From contig NC_064535.1 of the NCBI RefSeq assembly GCF_023856365.1, forward strand, positions 16,937,863 through 17,001,862: a stretch of 64,000 nt of DNA. Reading direction: 5' to 3'. The stretch is from Brienomyrus brachyistius (taxonomy: Eukaryota; Chordata; Actinopteri; Osteoglossiformes; Mormyridae). Below are positions 1 through 16,724 of the stretch, in pieces. The stretch's first letter is position 1. Each line of letters opens with the position of its first letter. The notes beneath the pieces were generated by a model, which saw nothing but the letters and a program-made list of their open reading frames with translations, did no database searches and was not told the origin of the DNA. The position numbers and the translations under genes were made by a program.

Positions 1-2625
1 TTTGGGGAAGGCCAATATTAGTTTACAAATAAGTACAAATAGTCGACTAATATATAAGGTAGATTTATGCACCTCTCTTTTTTAGCTGTGGGGTGTTTTT
101 TGTATGTAAATTTGGTATTAAATTTTTATTTGTAGGGCAATGTTTAGGTCTAAAACTCTAAATATAGGTCTATTATAGTGCTTCTCTTCAGTCTTTGGAT
201 ATCATTAACCAATGGTCATATTTGAAACTGATGAAAAAAAATATACTGAGTAATTATTTGTCTTATAAAACTTTCCAGTTATGTAAGTTTCAACTTATAA
301 ACTGCTGCGCATATTTTCTGATATTATGATGCATCTTCCATCGTTTTACTTTGAAGAGGTTTCTCGTTCGGCTTAGAAGGTTTCCCAAAACGTGGTCGGA
401 CCGAGACGACTATAATTCTTTCCTTTCGATGTCGACTTGCGCCTGATGTCGCTGGCAATCTGTTGGTCTGAATACGTGCATAGCCTTCTATTGTCCTCTT
501 TCTTTCACTTCCTGTCATAGCCCCGGACTCCTATACGTCTACGTGCAATCACATGAACTAAACAGCCCCGGGGAAAGAGGCAGATGTTCTTTGGAAGACA
601 TCGGCACGCGACTGCCCTCAACTCTGCAGAAGCATTCAATTGAATCTCAGCATCAGTCTACCCCCACCCTCCAGCATGCACACATACACACCCTCTGTGG
701 TGCACCGGCCACTCCCAAATAACATCCCCCAATTGCCTTCCTGCCTGACCCCAGCAACAAACAGATCGGCAATACCGTCACTCTCAGACTAGTCCTTGTC
801 TCTGTAGAACAGCTGGCCAAAGTAATCTGACCTAGAGACAAAAGAATGCCTCCTCTGTCCCAGGATCACAGGTAAACACGCTGTCATTATCATGAAAATT
901 AGGCTCAACGCAGAACTGCAGCAGATGATTTGCGCTATTTTTTCTCTTCCTTTTTTCAAAAGGGGAGAGATGCAAACCTGCCGCTTATCCATCATCTGCC
1001 TTATCCGTGAACCAGCCTAGCCACGCGACAGACCCTTTATTATTATAATTAACGCATGCCTTTGCAGCATGACACATGATCACGAAAAGAATCCTTTATC
1101 CTTTCTCTAAAGTATGTTCGACTTAGAAAAAAAGATACGTCCTCCCTCTGAACCCAACCCAGCATCCTTAATTAGAGGGAAAGGAACTGAAAAGGAGAAT
1201 ACGCTCGCCCGTCTCTCCCTTACCTCACGCCTCTGTTTTGTATTTATTTTATGCCTCAGGATTTCGAGTTTTAACTAGTAACTATACCATTCCTCGTTTG
1301 CGAAACTATTTGTTGATTTAAATAATTAAATAAATGTAAATAATGGGTTAAATATATCATTGTTGTGTTTTGTTGATAATTTCAGCGTACCCGCGACGTC
1401 CTGAACCAAGATTACCGACCGAGCCGGATTATAGCGGCGAGTATGATCGTTACGGTGTGATGCATACCATGTCTATGTTCCCATGAACTCTTGATTCACA
1501 AAATGAAACTTATGGCTTCCCCCACCATATGGCGAAGGCCATACCGTTGCAGGTTCTTTAACATGCTTGCAGTTCAATTTGGCTGAGGGCTGCGTAATAT
1601 GTAAGCGAAACAGTGGAGACATGCAGTTGGAGGTGGAAAAAAACGCCATTTGGTTGGGAGCAGATGGTTGGCCGGGAGACCGGCCGCGTCTGAAGGCGTG
1701 TCCTGCCCTTCAGATAGAATCCCCAAGGGTTCCCCTTGTATTCAAAATCAATGAAAATTAAAGCGCTAAGAAAAGATGAATAGTCAGACCTCGAGTCCCT
1801 CCTTTGTTCATCCCAGCTACTGGTGGGCAGGAGTTAAACTACAACAGCCCCCTATAGAAACACTTAAGTTAAACAGTCTCTCCATAGTCCGCATTGTGAA
1901 AGAGCGAGAGAGTACGAAAAAGAAGCTTTCTGCTTGATTTAACCAAGACAGAATCGCGTGGCATAAATTAAGTTTGAAAAGAATAAGTGTACTGGGCAGG
2001 ATTCTGAAGGGTTTCACCATGTCCTTCAGTTACGCTTTGCTGCAGAAATCGAGAAATGTGTGCCACGTCAATTTAATAAATACCTGATGGGTTATGTTGA
2101 AGAAATGACTGCGGCATTGTTTTCTCTTATAAGATCTTACGCGTGTAACTTTTTTACACAACTTCAAAAGATTAGTTAAAAAGCGGACGCCTGAGAGCAG
2201 AGGGCAACCTGTGTTGCGCAACAGATGAGGATCTCATGAGGTGGACACCAGGAATGTTATGGGAACTAAATAACGAAAATGAAAATCAAATTAATGTTTT
2301 GGAAAACAATTGTAGATAACGTTTATTCGAAAATAACTGAAAATATAATGAGAGTATGAGATCAAAGATTTTTTTTACTCGAAACGTACTTGTGCGTGTC
2401 CAAGTAAACGAATTTAGCATAATGTAGTGCCTTGCGCACGTTTACAAAAATCTTGCTACTAAATGCCTTTGAAATCCTGAACAATACCCTAAGAGAGACC
2501 AGAGATTTCTTCGCTGTTATGTAACACATCTCGGAAAACAAACAAAAAAAACACTCCCATTCTCAAAATTAAATTCCGGTTTCAATTAACGCCCTAATTA
2601 AGTAACCCCTTCTACCCAAGGTGCA
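1..2625. other. Upstream intergenic DNA, no gene seen
   Basis: No exon-like reading frame or recognisable repeat was found. Open frames here are short and have no family resemblance. The stretch lies 1.6-4.2 kb upstream of the Delta-type gene, so distal regulatory elements could be present, but nothing decisive is visible. Confidence 0.5.
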
Positions 2626-2655
2626 CACACACACACACACACGCGCGCGCGCGCG
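2626..2655. repeat. (CA)n-(CG)n microsatellite
   Basis: An alternating CA run passes directly into an alternating CG run. Such purine-pyrimidine alternation is a classical Z-DNA-forming composition. Confidence 0.9.
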
Positions 2656-2659
2656 GGTT

Positions 2660-2822
2660 TGTAATTATATCTTTGTGGGGACTTTCCATTCATTTCTATG
2701 GGGAAAACTCTAATTACAACATGACGACCTTAACCCATACCCATACCCTATCCTTAACCATGAGTAACCAAACAAAATACGAAACTTCTGGCATTTTTAC
2801 TTTTTGATTGCATTCACAGACA
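2660..2822 (+). repeat. Short dispersed repeat, copy 1
   Basis: The segment has 'gtggggac', a TTCATT block, a CTAA/CCATACC-rich middle and the string 'gagtaaccaaacaaaatac'. The same order of blocks recurs at 14470-14740. No coding capacity is seen and the family is not identified. Confidence 0.6.
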
Positions 2823-3139
2823 CACACATACACACACGCACGCACGCACATGACTTCCTACACCGTAGAGTGGGGTTTAGAAGCCCTTCAGTCAACTTTA
2901 AAATAACGTTTAGCAGTATCTACTGCAGTTTCATTAAACGGGGTTATTAAGAGAATCACATAGCAAAACAACACAGGGCGAAAACAAACAAGTGTCCCAC
3001 TGTCGGACGGTGGAAATAATGAGATGACGGTTGGTACGTTATTTTTTTCGCTGCAAGGGCACTTTTTTCAAGTTGATGACATTGTAGAAGGGAGTGCAGC
3101 GCGCGCCTAGGGGGGCTCTTTCTTCCTGTTATATTGAAG

Positions 3140-3185
3140 GGAGAGCAGGTGCTGCCCGGATTACCATACAGCTGAGAGCACAAAG
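3140..3185 (+). promoter_or_regulatory. Possible upstream element with two E-boxes and a SOX-like site
   Basis: CAGGTG (3146-3151), CAGCTG (3169-3174) and an ACAAAG core just after them lie within 40 bp, about 1.1 kb upstream of the TATA box of the Delta gene. Proneural bHLH and SoxB factors are known regulators of vertebrate Delta genes. That this is an enhancer is inference from motif content only. Confidence 0.25.
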
Positions 3186-4183
3186 AACAAACTTATTCTT
3201 CCCTCACACAATAACAAAGTGCCTTAATGACAGCCACGCGAGCGACACACACCAACCCACTTTTTACTGTCTAGCTTAAGTATGTAAGAGGAAAAATCTA
3301 TACTTGTACAAACTTAACAAAACCTTTATGTGGTACTGTTGCAAGTCTCGTCCTGGACACAGAGACAAGCACAGTTTTGAAAATGAATGAAGTTATATTT
3401 CGATGTATATTGCAAAAAGCAAACTGCGTGGGACGGTACGACGATCAAAACAAGATATTAAAGTAAACACCGGAGCAATCCAGAGTTGCTGAGTCTAACT
3501 CTCCTTGTCCGTTCTCAAAGTTTGAAGTTGACAGATCGCCTTTCTATTTATTTTAAGTCAGGCTCTTTTTTTTTTTTTTTTTTTTTAAAAAAGAAGCATT
3601 ATTTCGACCTATTGTGGAACGTTCTTAGAAGGAAGGGGGATACAACGTGTGTGAATGAAATTCACTGGTTTTGTACGTATTATTTACTGTGGCTGTATAT
3701 GTGTGTGTGACATACGAACACAGGAGAAATATATATTTATACTTTCGGAATATATGTGATAAATTTCTTATCTCTTGATGTCAATATAATAGTAGGTATA
3801 TACTATATGTCCCGTTCATTTAAATTTTGACTAAATAAAATTCACATTTTCTTTGAAGTTGTGCCCGAATATACACGAACATGTATTTAAAACACTCGAA
3901 AACATGTTTCATTATTATACAATCCCGTGTGCACGTTTGTACTGCCGGGGTAACACCATTACTTATCTGACACCTGAGGAATGGAGGGTGCTGTAATTTG
4001 AGATTTTGTGTCATGAAAGGATGTAAAGGATTCTTACGGTTAAATTTTTGCTGGAATGGAAATGAGCATGCTTTGTGCCATGGGGAAGGGTTGCACATTT
4101 TACAGCTCAGTGACCATTTGGCGATCTTTTGAGAGGGGTTTTTTTTTTTTTGAAAAGTGTTCCTTTGTGACAGCTCGAGCCAG

Positions 4184-4240
4184 ATTGGGGGGTAGCTCAT
4201 TTGCATCTCATTACCCAAGCAGGCAGCGGTCTGTATAAAA
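4184..4240 (+). promoter_or_regulatory. Core promoter of the Delta-type gene
   Basis: A TATAAAA box lies at 4234-4240. Upstream are a perfect octamer, ATTTGCAT (4199-4206), and an inverted CCAAT box, ATTGG (4184-4188). A CACCTG E-box lies further up at 3971-3976. Transcription would start near 4265, giving a 5' leader of about 535 nt. The octamer is the binding site of POU factors such as Brn/Oct proteins, which cooperate with proneural bHLH factors at Delta genes in other vertebrates. Confidence 0.6.
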
Positions 4241-4264
4241 CTGACGGCAGGAGGACGAGAACAT

Positions 4265-4799
4265 CAGACACACGCATAGTTTCATGTCTTGCAAAGAACA
4301 AGTAAGAAAGCAGCGAGGACGTATCTTGGATCAGTATCATCATTGCTCGTAACACACCAAGGGGGAAAACACGCCGCACACAAGCGCCTCTACAGCTTGG
4401 TTGTCGTTTTCTTTGCACCTACAAGTCAGAATCTGTGCTGAACTGCAATATTTAATTTCACGATTGGAATTATCGCCTTGGCAAGGAATTTCGAGTTCAT
4501 TCCCAAAATTTCATTTTGGGGTCTTGCTCCGCTCATTGTCTCGTTGGGGATTACTTTGTTTATTTACTTTTCGGAGAAGAAAAGTGCATGACTGATGCAA
4601 GAAGATAAAGAGAAGACTGTTTGAAGAGAAAGAAATCCCACAGAAGACGTTCGTCTCAATTTTGCACTCATTAAACAAAGGACGGATCTGAGACAGTGGG
4701 ACCAGTGAGAAAAGACTAACTTTCAATAAATATCTGAGCTGGGGCGTGCAAAAGTTGCCCAGACTCTACAATCTAGCGTCTAAAGAAGATTTAACCAAA
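4265..4799 (+). other. Probable 5' UTR of the Delta-type gene
   Basis: The sequence between the expected start site, about 25-30 bp after the TATA box, and the ATG at 4800 shows no obvious intron boundary. The exact start of transcription is not visible. Confidence 0.5.
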
Positions 4800-9227
<4,428 letters not shown>

Positions 9228-9233
<6 letters not shown>

Positions 9234-9935
9234 CAGCACGACAGGGGCCTGCTTCTTGTCTGCTCTATGGGGAGGTTTTACTCCAGTGAATGCTGCTCAA
9301 ACCAGAGGGAAGGTTTCCTTAGTGTGAGGTGCTGCTGCGGGACTGAGACGTCAAAACTGATATTCAGGATGAGCTGGTTCTCAACTGAAGCGAGCACAGC
9401 GACTGCACAGGATGTTGGCCCTTGGCGGCCTGCTCTCATTTCGTTTTCCAGGAAGGTGCATGTTGGTCCTGTTGCACCGGCTGCGAGGACGGTTTTACCT
9501 CATTGCACTATGAACAGTTGTGTTTTTTAATGGTATATCTAATGCGAATGGCGGCGACTCGATCACTGTGTACATGAAACCTGCAATGGCCGCGGTATCC
9601 CAACGTCGCCACCCTGGTGACGCCGCGCTGTTCATTCTGTTCAAATACTGTGGCTTTTTTGTAAGTTGTATTCTTTTATTTAATTGTACTATATGTGTTC
9701 AATTTTGTGAATTGATGTATTTTGTGAAGTTCGTTTTTTAAATAATTTTTTAATTTAAGATTTTTTTTTTGCAAATGTGTATAAAGGCACTTCGGGTTAA
9801 TGTGACTTTTTTTTCCCAGCGGAAATGTATTTAAGAAGCTTTGTACAGAATTTATTTTAATTGTGTAATTACTGTTTTGTTAATGAAAAAAAAATCATTG
9901 ATTATTTTTTCAAATAAATAATATTATACAAATGG
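9228..9935 (+). other. Delta terminal exon: last codon, stop and 3' UTR
   Basis: The acceptor ...TGTCCAG is followed by GTC TAA (9228-9233), supplying the final V of ATEV and the stop. The 3' UTR is AT-rich after 9640. AATAAA at 9914-9919 is the best polyadenylation signal, with cleavage expected near 9935. Confidence 0.75.
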
Positions 9936-10244
9936 AATTTTGTTCTATCTTTTTTTTCTGTCTGAACCGAAAAATACTGAAAATGATGGTTAAAAACAGT
10001 AAAACTGGTACTTAACTCCGTAATTCACATTTGCTGTAATAATTATGACAGCATAGCAACTTTCCATGCAAAACTGGAAACTTCCACATTCAGTTCACCC
10101 CTAGACCTAGATGCCAGGATATACCATTCCAAAACAAATGCAGAGAGAGAGAGAGAACAATTGCCTTGCTGATAGCTCATTAATGAAAAAAAACTTTGCT
10201 TTTGGCCATTTTTAAGAGGGAAAGAAGTGCTGAGAAAGTGAGGG

Positions 10245-10396
10245 AGCCTGATCATGCCTTGGCAAAACTTTGAGACTCACGTGCATCCTCTCCTTTCTGC
10301 TGCCTTGTCCAGATCTAACAGCACAACAGGGCCTTGCTTCTTGTCTGCTCTACAGGGAGATTTTTCTCCAGTGAATGCTGCTCAAACCAGAGGGCA
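10245..10396 (+). repeat. Duplicate of Delta terminal exon region
   Basis: This block is a diverged direct copy of 9151-9312: the end of intron 10, the splice acceptor, the stop codon and the first 80 bp of 3' UTR. The polypyrimidine tract and CAG acceptor survive. The copy reads ATC TAA where the original reads GTC TAA. It lies 0.3 kb beyond the probable polyadenylation site. Confidence 0.85.
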
Positions 10397-10399
10397 TGG

Positions 10400-12340
10400 T
10401 CCTGTGGCTGACAGATGACATACAAGGTCAGACCATCAGGCTCGTACTCAGATCAGGCATATATTCGGAACAGCAGTGAAATTAAAAAGCTCAGGGGTGG
10501 CTTCCCCAGAAGATCTATATGAAGTTCTCCTGAGGACCTCAGTTACCAATCAACCACCACCAAGGCACCCCAGTATATGGCCAGAAACAGCCTGAAGTTA
10601 TAAAGGAAGGGGCTGAACTGCCTTCCCTATGGAGGAGATTGAACTTTTAGTGTAAGATAAAAGATATTTATTTAATCAGGAATTTGATACATATACACAG
10701 AAAGTGGTCACACATTGAGTTCAGTGAAAGTACAGCCAGCTGTAAGCCGAAGCATGTGAGCAGCTTTCCATCAATAGGCCGTCTGTGGGAGGGGGTCTCT
10801 TGCCCTTTCTCTCCATCATCCCAGGGTGCTCCTGAAGGATGGAGGGTAAGGATGGGGGTGACTCCATTTTCCCTGCGGACCAAGACAGCTGAAGTCCTCC
10901 TGAGTCACTAAGACGCAGCTGTCCAGATGGTGACGACCGCAAAAAAATGTGCATTCAAATGCCCAGAGTGAGGGGATGAAATCAAAGTGACAAAACGGCA
11001 GTGCAATTTGAGATGAGCCCATCGACAGCTGTGTTTTGGGCACTGCAACAAACTTATTGTAATCCTGCAGACAGCCGGAACTGGGGCAGATTGCAGCCCT
11101 GCTAAGAACAGCAGCTGAAATGTGCAGGACACCCTCCTGGACCCCATGATGAGATAAGCTGAAATGTGCACCCGTGATCAGAAGATTTACTGAGCTCCAT
11201 CCAGCAACAGATAGGTCACCAGGGTACTTGGGCTGCTGGTCAGGGGTGCGTTTCCCAAAAGCTCCCATTTGCAACTTACATGGTTGGACCCATTCAGCTG
11301 CATGGTTTTAACTATGTAAGCTGCTAACTGTGTTAGTAACTATGGGAAATACACCCCAGGATGGATGTTGCTAAGATACCTCAGGCTCAATCACCCAGGC
11401 TGCTCTCTCTCACTGTGAGCTCCATTCTCCCACTGATGTGAGACCACCACGGTAGCAGGAGCCCTGAACACCTTACTATCCCTGCTGGAGAATGTCCCTG
11501 AGCAGGTTTGTCCGTGTGGCACATCACATCAGGCTACTGATGTTCCCACCTGGACTCCAAACAAATGGAGCAGCCAGAAGAAGAGGCTCAGCCCACATCT
11601 GTGGGATCATGTAGAGTGTGAAGTGAATATGCCACAGCACTACTTATTCTATATTGCCGAGGATGGGAGGAAGCAGAGGCCTACAGGTACCCTTCTAACC
11701 ACAACAGAAGACCCTCGGGGTACCACAAAGGGTGGAATGATGCAGAATGACCAAAATGGACAGGACAGAGGATAAGAATTCACCACTACTTTGACTTCCC
11801 AGAGGAAACCTGGATCTTAAAGGATTCAAGTCTGGGAAATTAAGAAATATTTAAAAGTAAACAGGTAGGATCTTTGAAGGGTAGCAAAGATCATTTGCCT
11901 CTGATGGGCATGTTGCCATGACAGTCTTTATCTGCTAGGCGGCTGAGGATGACAAACAGCTGGAGGAGGGTCCCCACATCAGACCAGGTTTCAGATGACC
12001 CACGATGACTGTAGTGGGATAAGCCTCCCTGATCCGCCCCCGGCCAGCACGGTGCACACCGCCTGTTGTGGCCAGAACATCCCCCTCAGCCACTATCGGG
12101 TTACCTGCGAAAATGATAAACAAGCTTCGTAAATGCAAACAGGTGTGTGGAGTAGGCGGGTAACCAATGGGAGGGTGGTGTGTGACGGGCGACCAATGAG
12201 AGAATGGCGGGCAGCAGGCACGGCTGCTTTGGAGGGGGGGGGGGGGGTGCCGTGTCATGCTGCTCCAATGACGCTTGCAGGCAAGTGTTCCTAAATGAGG
12301 CCTGTTTTCCGCTGGCACCTGTTGTTCTTGGTCTAACACA
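10400..12340. other. Intergenic DNA, no gene seen
   Basis: Apart from the small inverted-repeat element at 11243-11357 and a G tract at 12232-12247, I recognise no gene or family here. Confidence 0.5.
11243..11357. mobile_element. MITE-like element with inverted ends
   Basis: About 115 bp begin with 'ggggtgcgtttccca' and end with 'tgggaaatacacccc', near-perfect inverted ends. There is no coding capacity. The superfamily is not determined, and no clear target duplication is seen. Confidence 0.6.
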
Positions 12341-12344
12341 CACA

Positions 12345-12366
12345 CGTATATATATACGTAATTATA

Positions 12367-12430
<64 letters not shown>
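12345..12430. repeat. (TA)n microsatellite
   Basis: About 85 bp of nearly pure TA, preceded by a few CA and CG units. Confidence 0.95.
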
Positions 12431-12433
<3 letters not shown>

Positions 12434-12591
12434 TTTTTCATTTAAACTCCATAAGTTGCTGCTGAGAATATTATGTTTTAATGTGTGCTTTTGTGTATCT
12501 GCGTGTGGATTCCTGACCCCTTTACACTTTTTTTACAGTTTACTTGCTGCCATTGTTCGCTCATAAACATTTCACAAGTTTATGTTTCCTG

Positions 12592-12978
12592 CAGGGGGCG
12601 GCATGGTGGTGCAGTGGTTACCACTGTTACCTCACACCTCTGGGACCCGGGTTCGAGTCTCTGCCTGGGTCACGTGTGTGGAGTTTGCATGTTCTCCCCA
12701 TGTCGTCGTGGGGTTTCCTCCAGGTACTCCGGTTTCCCCCCACAGTCCAAAAACATGCTGAGGCTGATTGGAATGCTAAATGATGCTAAATTGCCCGTAG
12801 GTGTGCATGTGTGAGTGAATGGTGTGTGAGTGTGCCCTGCGATGGGCTGGCCCCCCATCCTGGGTTGTTCCCTGCCTTGTGCCCATTGCTTCCAGGATAG
12901 GCTCCGGACCCCCCGTGACCCAGTAGGTTAAGCGGTTTGGAAAATAGATGGATGGATGGATGGATGGATGGATGGAGA
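12592..12978 (+). mobile_element. V-SINE-like element, full-length copy
   Basis: The head resembles a tRNA gene (GCATGGTGGTGCAGTGGTTA, then GGGTTCGAGTC as a B box). A central domain, GTGTGGAGTTTGCATGTTCT, is the conserved core of V-SINEs. The 3' part ends in (ATGG)n. The element is flanked by TTTCCTG at 12585-12591 and 12979-12985, a 7-bp target duplication. Three more copies lie in this window. Confidence 0.85.
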
Positions 12979-13538
12979 TTTCCTGATGCATCATATTTGC
13001 TCCTGATGTTCATCATTGGGGCAGATTGCAGCTCAAGGGGATCTGTGGAGTGACCATCTTAAGTGTACTCACAAGTAGAAAAAAGAAATGAGGGGGGGAT
13101 GGGTGAGGGTGGGGCCAAGGTGAGGCAGGAGCCAGACTGTTTAAATCCCACCGCATTGGTTGCCTTGCCATATATTCATTTTGTCATATTTTTCTAAAAT
13201 CCCCTTCTCCCTGTTTTTCCCTCTTATTCTGAATGTGGGCAGGGCATAGGACCACCTCCATACATGACGTCTCCCTACATGCTGTGGCTCTGCTTCCTCC
13301 CTATGTACAGCCTCTCTATGCCTCCTTATGTGCCGTGTCCCTACATGCTTCCCTGAGAGTAGTCAGTGGTGAACCCTAACTCTACCCCCCACCCCCCCCC
13401 ACTTTCGCTGGTGCATTTCATAATTTCTCTCCGAGTTAAAAAACGTCACTTCCCGTCGGAAACATGCCTCTTTTATGACGTTCATGTCGGAGTGATGATT
13501 TAGAAAATACCATATTGTGACCGTAAACAGTATCCTAG

Positions 13539-13817
13539 TGTCATGCCCTGCTCGTCGGCTCCTCGTGTGTGCCACGCCCCCGGATTACCCACGTGTTCTT
13601 TCCCGATTGTACCCAGCTGTGTCTGATTATTTTCAATCAGTCCTGTGTATTTCAGTCCGTGTCTTACCTGAGTCCTTCGTTCGTCATTGATGTCAGTCAG
13701 TGTCTGCTGTATCCTGGTCCCCGGCTCCCAATTAAACCCCGGTTTACCGAACTTTGCCTGTTCCTGCTAGCTCGCCTGTCTGCACGCTCACCCAGCGATC
13801 GCGAGCGTCCCGTGACA
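13539..13817 (+). mobile_element. Solo LTR, family A
   Basis: The 279-bp element starts TGTCATG and ends CGTGACA. It carries an internal AATTAAA-like signal and is flanked on both sides by CCTAG (13534-13538 and 13818-13822), a perfect 5-bp target duplication. Copies of the same LTR lie at 35062-35349 and 35793-36091, and a fragment at 58905-59097. No internal retroelement region is attached, so this is a recombined solo LTR. Confidence 0.9.
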
Positions 13818-13964
13818 CCTAGCTTGCAATATTAGATTTTTACCAGACTTGTTAGTGTTTTTGGTTTGTTTGTAGTTTGTTTGCCTCTCGAAAAAAGAGC
13901 ATCGCTATGAATGTACTAAAATATTTTATAAAGCTTTTAATAATAACAGATACTTTATTAATTC

Positions 13965-14162
13965 ATGTGGGGAAATTGTCTTTTTTTTACACTTCCCTCA
14001 ACTTGCTTTTTTTATGGAGTAAGTTGTCCCTGAAGGGCAGCTCTCTGTAGCAGTGCCCAGGGAGCTGGGGGTCAAGAGTCTTGCTCAAGGATGCTGAGGC
14101 TGGGTTTGAATTGGCAACCGTGTGATTACAGGCACATCCCACTGCACCACACACTGCCTGCA
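13965..14162 (-). mobile_element. tRNA-derived SINE-like repeat
   Basis: Read on the - strand, a promoter-like head (TGTGGTGCAGTGGGATG) is followed by a CAAGAC/GACCCCCAGCTCCC segment and an A/T-rich tail. A related copy lies at 55895-56100. Confidence 0.5.
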
Positions 14163-14469
14163 AATGTGATTTGACTAGTTTGTGTTTCTTGTTTGTTTGT
14201 CTCTCAGAAAAGATAATCTCACTCCAAATCTGCTAAAATATAAAGCAACAACACACAGCAGCGTGTTCATGGAGGCAGCCATGTTCGTTCCGAGATGTGG
14301 AAGCTCGAACGGGAGATTGTCGGACGCGATGTCACTGAACTCGGAATTTCCGAGTTCTGAGAGAAGAAGGAACGCACCTATAACTCCTGCAAACCAGCGG
14401 CTTCATATCTCATCCCAATAAACAATACTGTTTATGTTAAAACACGCACACATACACTACACAGACCTG

Positions 14470-14740
14470 TACTCATAACTTTGTGGGCACCGTCCGTTCA
14501 TTTTCATGGCCAAAACCCTAATCTCAACAATAACAACTTTAACCCCCACCCAGCCCTAACCATAACCATGAGTAACCAAACAAAATACAAGTCTTTTGGC
14601 ATTTTTAGTTTTTTGATTGCAGTCACAGATTTTAATAAAATTGAATTTCCTCTTGTGGGGATGGAGAAAGTGGTCCCCACAATGTCAAAAAAACATTTGG
14701 TCTCCACAATGTAATGTATATCTGACCCCCCCGCCAAACA
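14470..14740 (+). repeat. Short dispersed repeat, copy 2
   Basis: Shares block order with 2660-2822 ('gagtaaccaaacaaaatac', 'ggcatttttagttttttgat'), and ends in 'gtccccacaatg'. Non-coding and unclassified. Confidence 0.6.
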
Positions 14741-14744
14741 CACA

Positions 14745-16537
14745 TACACAGGGAGATGCAGGGTAGGACAGTTAACGCGTCTCCTCATTCTTTCAGACAA
14801 AGAGAAGCACCCTGGACATGGCACCGCCAAGGGAAATATAAACATAATTTCCAACTGGCTTCCTGGCACTGGAACCATGCTGTGAACGACCCTGATTTAC
14901 TGCCCACTAAAGTTTACCATTTGCTCACAAATTAGCCTATGTGAAGGCACCCTGGCAAAACATAACCAAGCATCCTGCCAAAACATAAATCACCATAACC
15001 TGGACATAGGTGGCAGTGATTGACTCATTAAAATTGTGACTGTGACTTTCAAAAAATAAAATGAATAAATAAGTAAAAATTTAAGAATAAATAAATAAAT
15101 GAATTGTGACTGCGCACCAGTGCCCCACCGCGTAGCAGTGTGTCGTACAGTCGCACTGTGTCGTACAGTGCAGCACGTCAGGGAATTCTTACACACACCA
15201 CACAGCAAACTCACAGCTGCAGAGGGAATCCCTTCCCTGGGAACAGAGGCTCTAAGCTCTGCCTCCAGCCCCCCCACCACCATGCAGCCAATCATCTGCC
15301 TTCACAATGGGCCTCTGTTGCCTCCAGCTTCTGACTGGCCCTCCCCCTGATTTATCTTTGACCCCATTGAAAGTTCCACTTAGACGTTCCCCCGACTTCA
15401 CTCACGCATTCAGGTGAAGTCCCACCAAGAGCTTTTACAGGTCCAGGTCCAGGCCCCAGGCCTCACTGGGAACTGGGGGGATTGGCATGTTTCTTTAACC
15501 ATTTGCATCCATGATGTTTTTAATTAGTAAGTACAAAATAAATATATAATAAATAATAAAACTTAAGTAATCACGTTTGTCAGGTAGTAATTGAATCTGC
15601 CAACCGAGTCTGCGTACTGCTTGTGTGGTCCCCCACACACAATTTGTTGATTGCCTTAATGAAGTGCATCTAATAACCTGGCCACCGAGTGCACATATAT
15701 AAAGACATACATGTGTATAATTTTTATGTATTTGCAAAAACTTCTTCCAATGTACTATGTTTCAACCAAATGTGTGCTTTTGCAACAATAAATGCTTGTT
15801 TATCAACAATAATCTCCCAACTATCGGAATCCACGTTTTCATGCTGGAATGCATGAAAATTACACAATGATGATGATCTGAGCAAAGTCAATTTGCCAGC
15901 ATCACTGATTAGGGAGGAGTGAAGCAGCAGCACTACAGAAATGCATGGTCCATCTTGCGAAACCTGCATCTCACCCAGGTCTCTGAGCATGATGTTATGC
16001 AGAGCCACCTGCAGCTTGGGGAGGACTGGCCACACTGGAGTTCATTATTGACAGCTGCCCCCCTCCGTGGTGAGGTTTTCTGCTGTGATGCTGCACACTA
16101 CAATGTCTGCATTAGGAAGCAGCCCTCTGGGGAACTGGCAGCTGGGCCTCTGCAAACACTCCCACAGTGCCCAGATGGGGTCGAGGAGGTCCACCCTCTC
16201 TTGGGAGAAACACGTGCTCCCCTAATCGCTGGACCCTTCAGCGCCCCTCACAATCCGTGGACTCCTCCTGTCTCCCAGGATGCCAGTCTGTTGCAGCGAC
16301 TGCCTCTCCCCTCACGTCAGCAAGAACTTCCTTGTTGTCGTGGGAACCAAACTGGCAGATAATGCTGGGACTGACAATGGTATACACAAAAGCCACCTTT
16401 GGGAGAAGCCCTACCCAGCGGCATGCTGGGAAAGTAGGGAATGGCAGCAGATGTTGTTGTCAGCACCCTGAGCGGCAGATGCCTCCTGGCCGGCACTGAG
16501 CATGGGGCAGAGGATGGGACAAGCACACACCGGGGTG

Positions 16538-16575
<38 letters not shown>

Positions 16576-16724
16576 AATGTTTGGGTCGCCATGCTGGTTT
16601 TGTCTTTGAAACAGCCTATGATTTTAAGTTGGTTTCAAGCAACAACATCTTATGCTAATGAGGGAGAAGGAAAGGAACATTCCAGGAGGTAAGGAGCAGA
16701 AGGAGATGGATGCGTGGCAATGGT
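14745..16724. other. Intergenic DNA with G32 tract
   Basis: No gene or known element was recognised. A run of 32 Gs lies at 16539-16570, and short AATA-rich stretches lie at 15050-15100 and 15530-15570. Confidence 0.5.

Noticed and set aside
12592..12680. tRNA gene suggested by A- and B-box-like sequence
   Set aside because: The sequence is the tRNA-derived head of a V-SINE, and no cloverleaf-complete tRNA is present.
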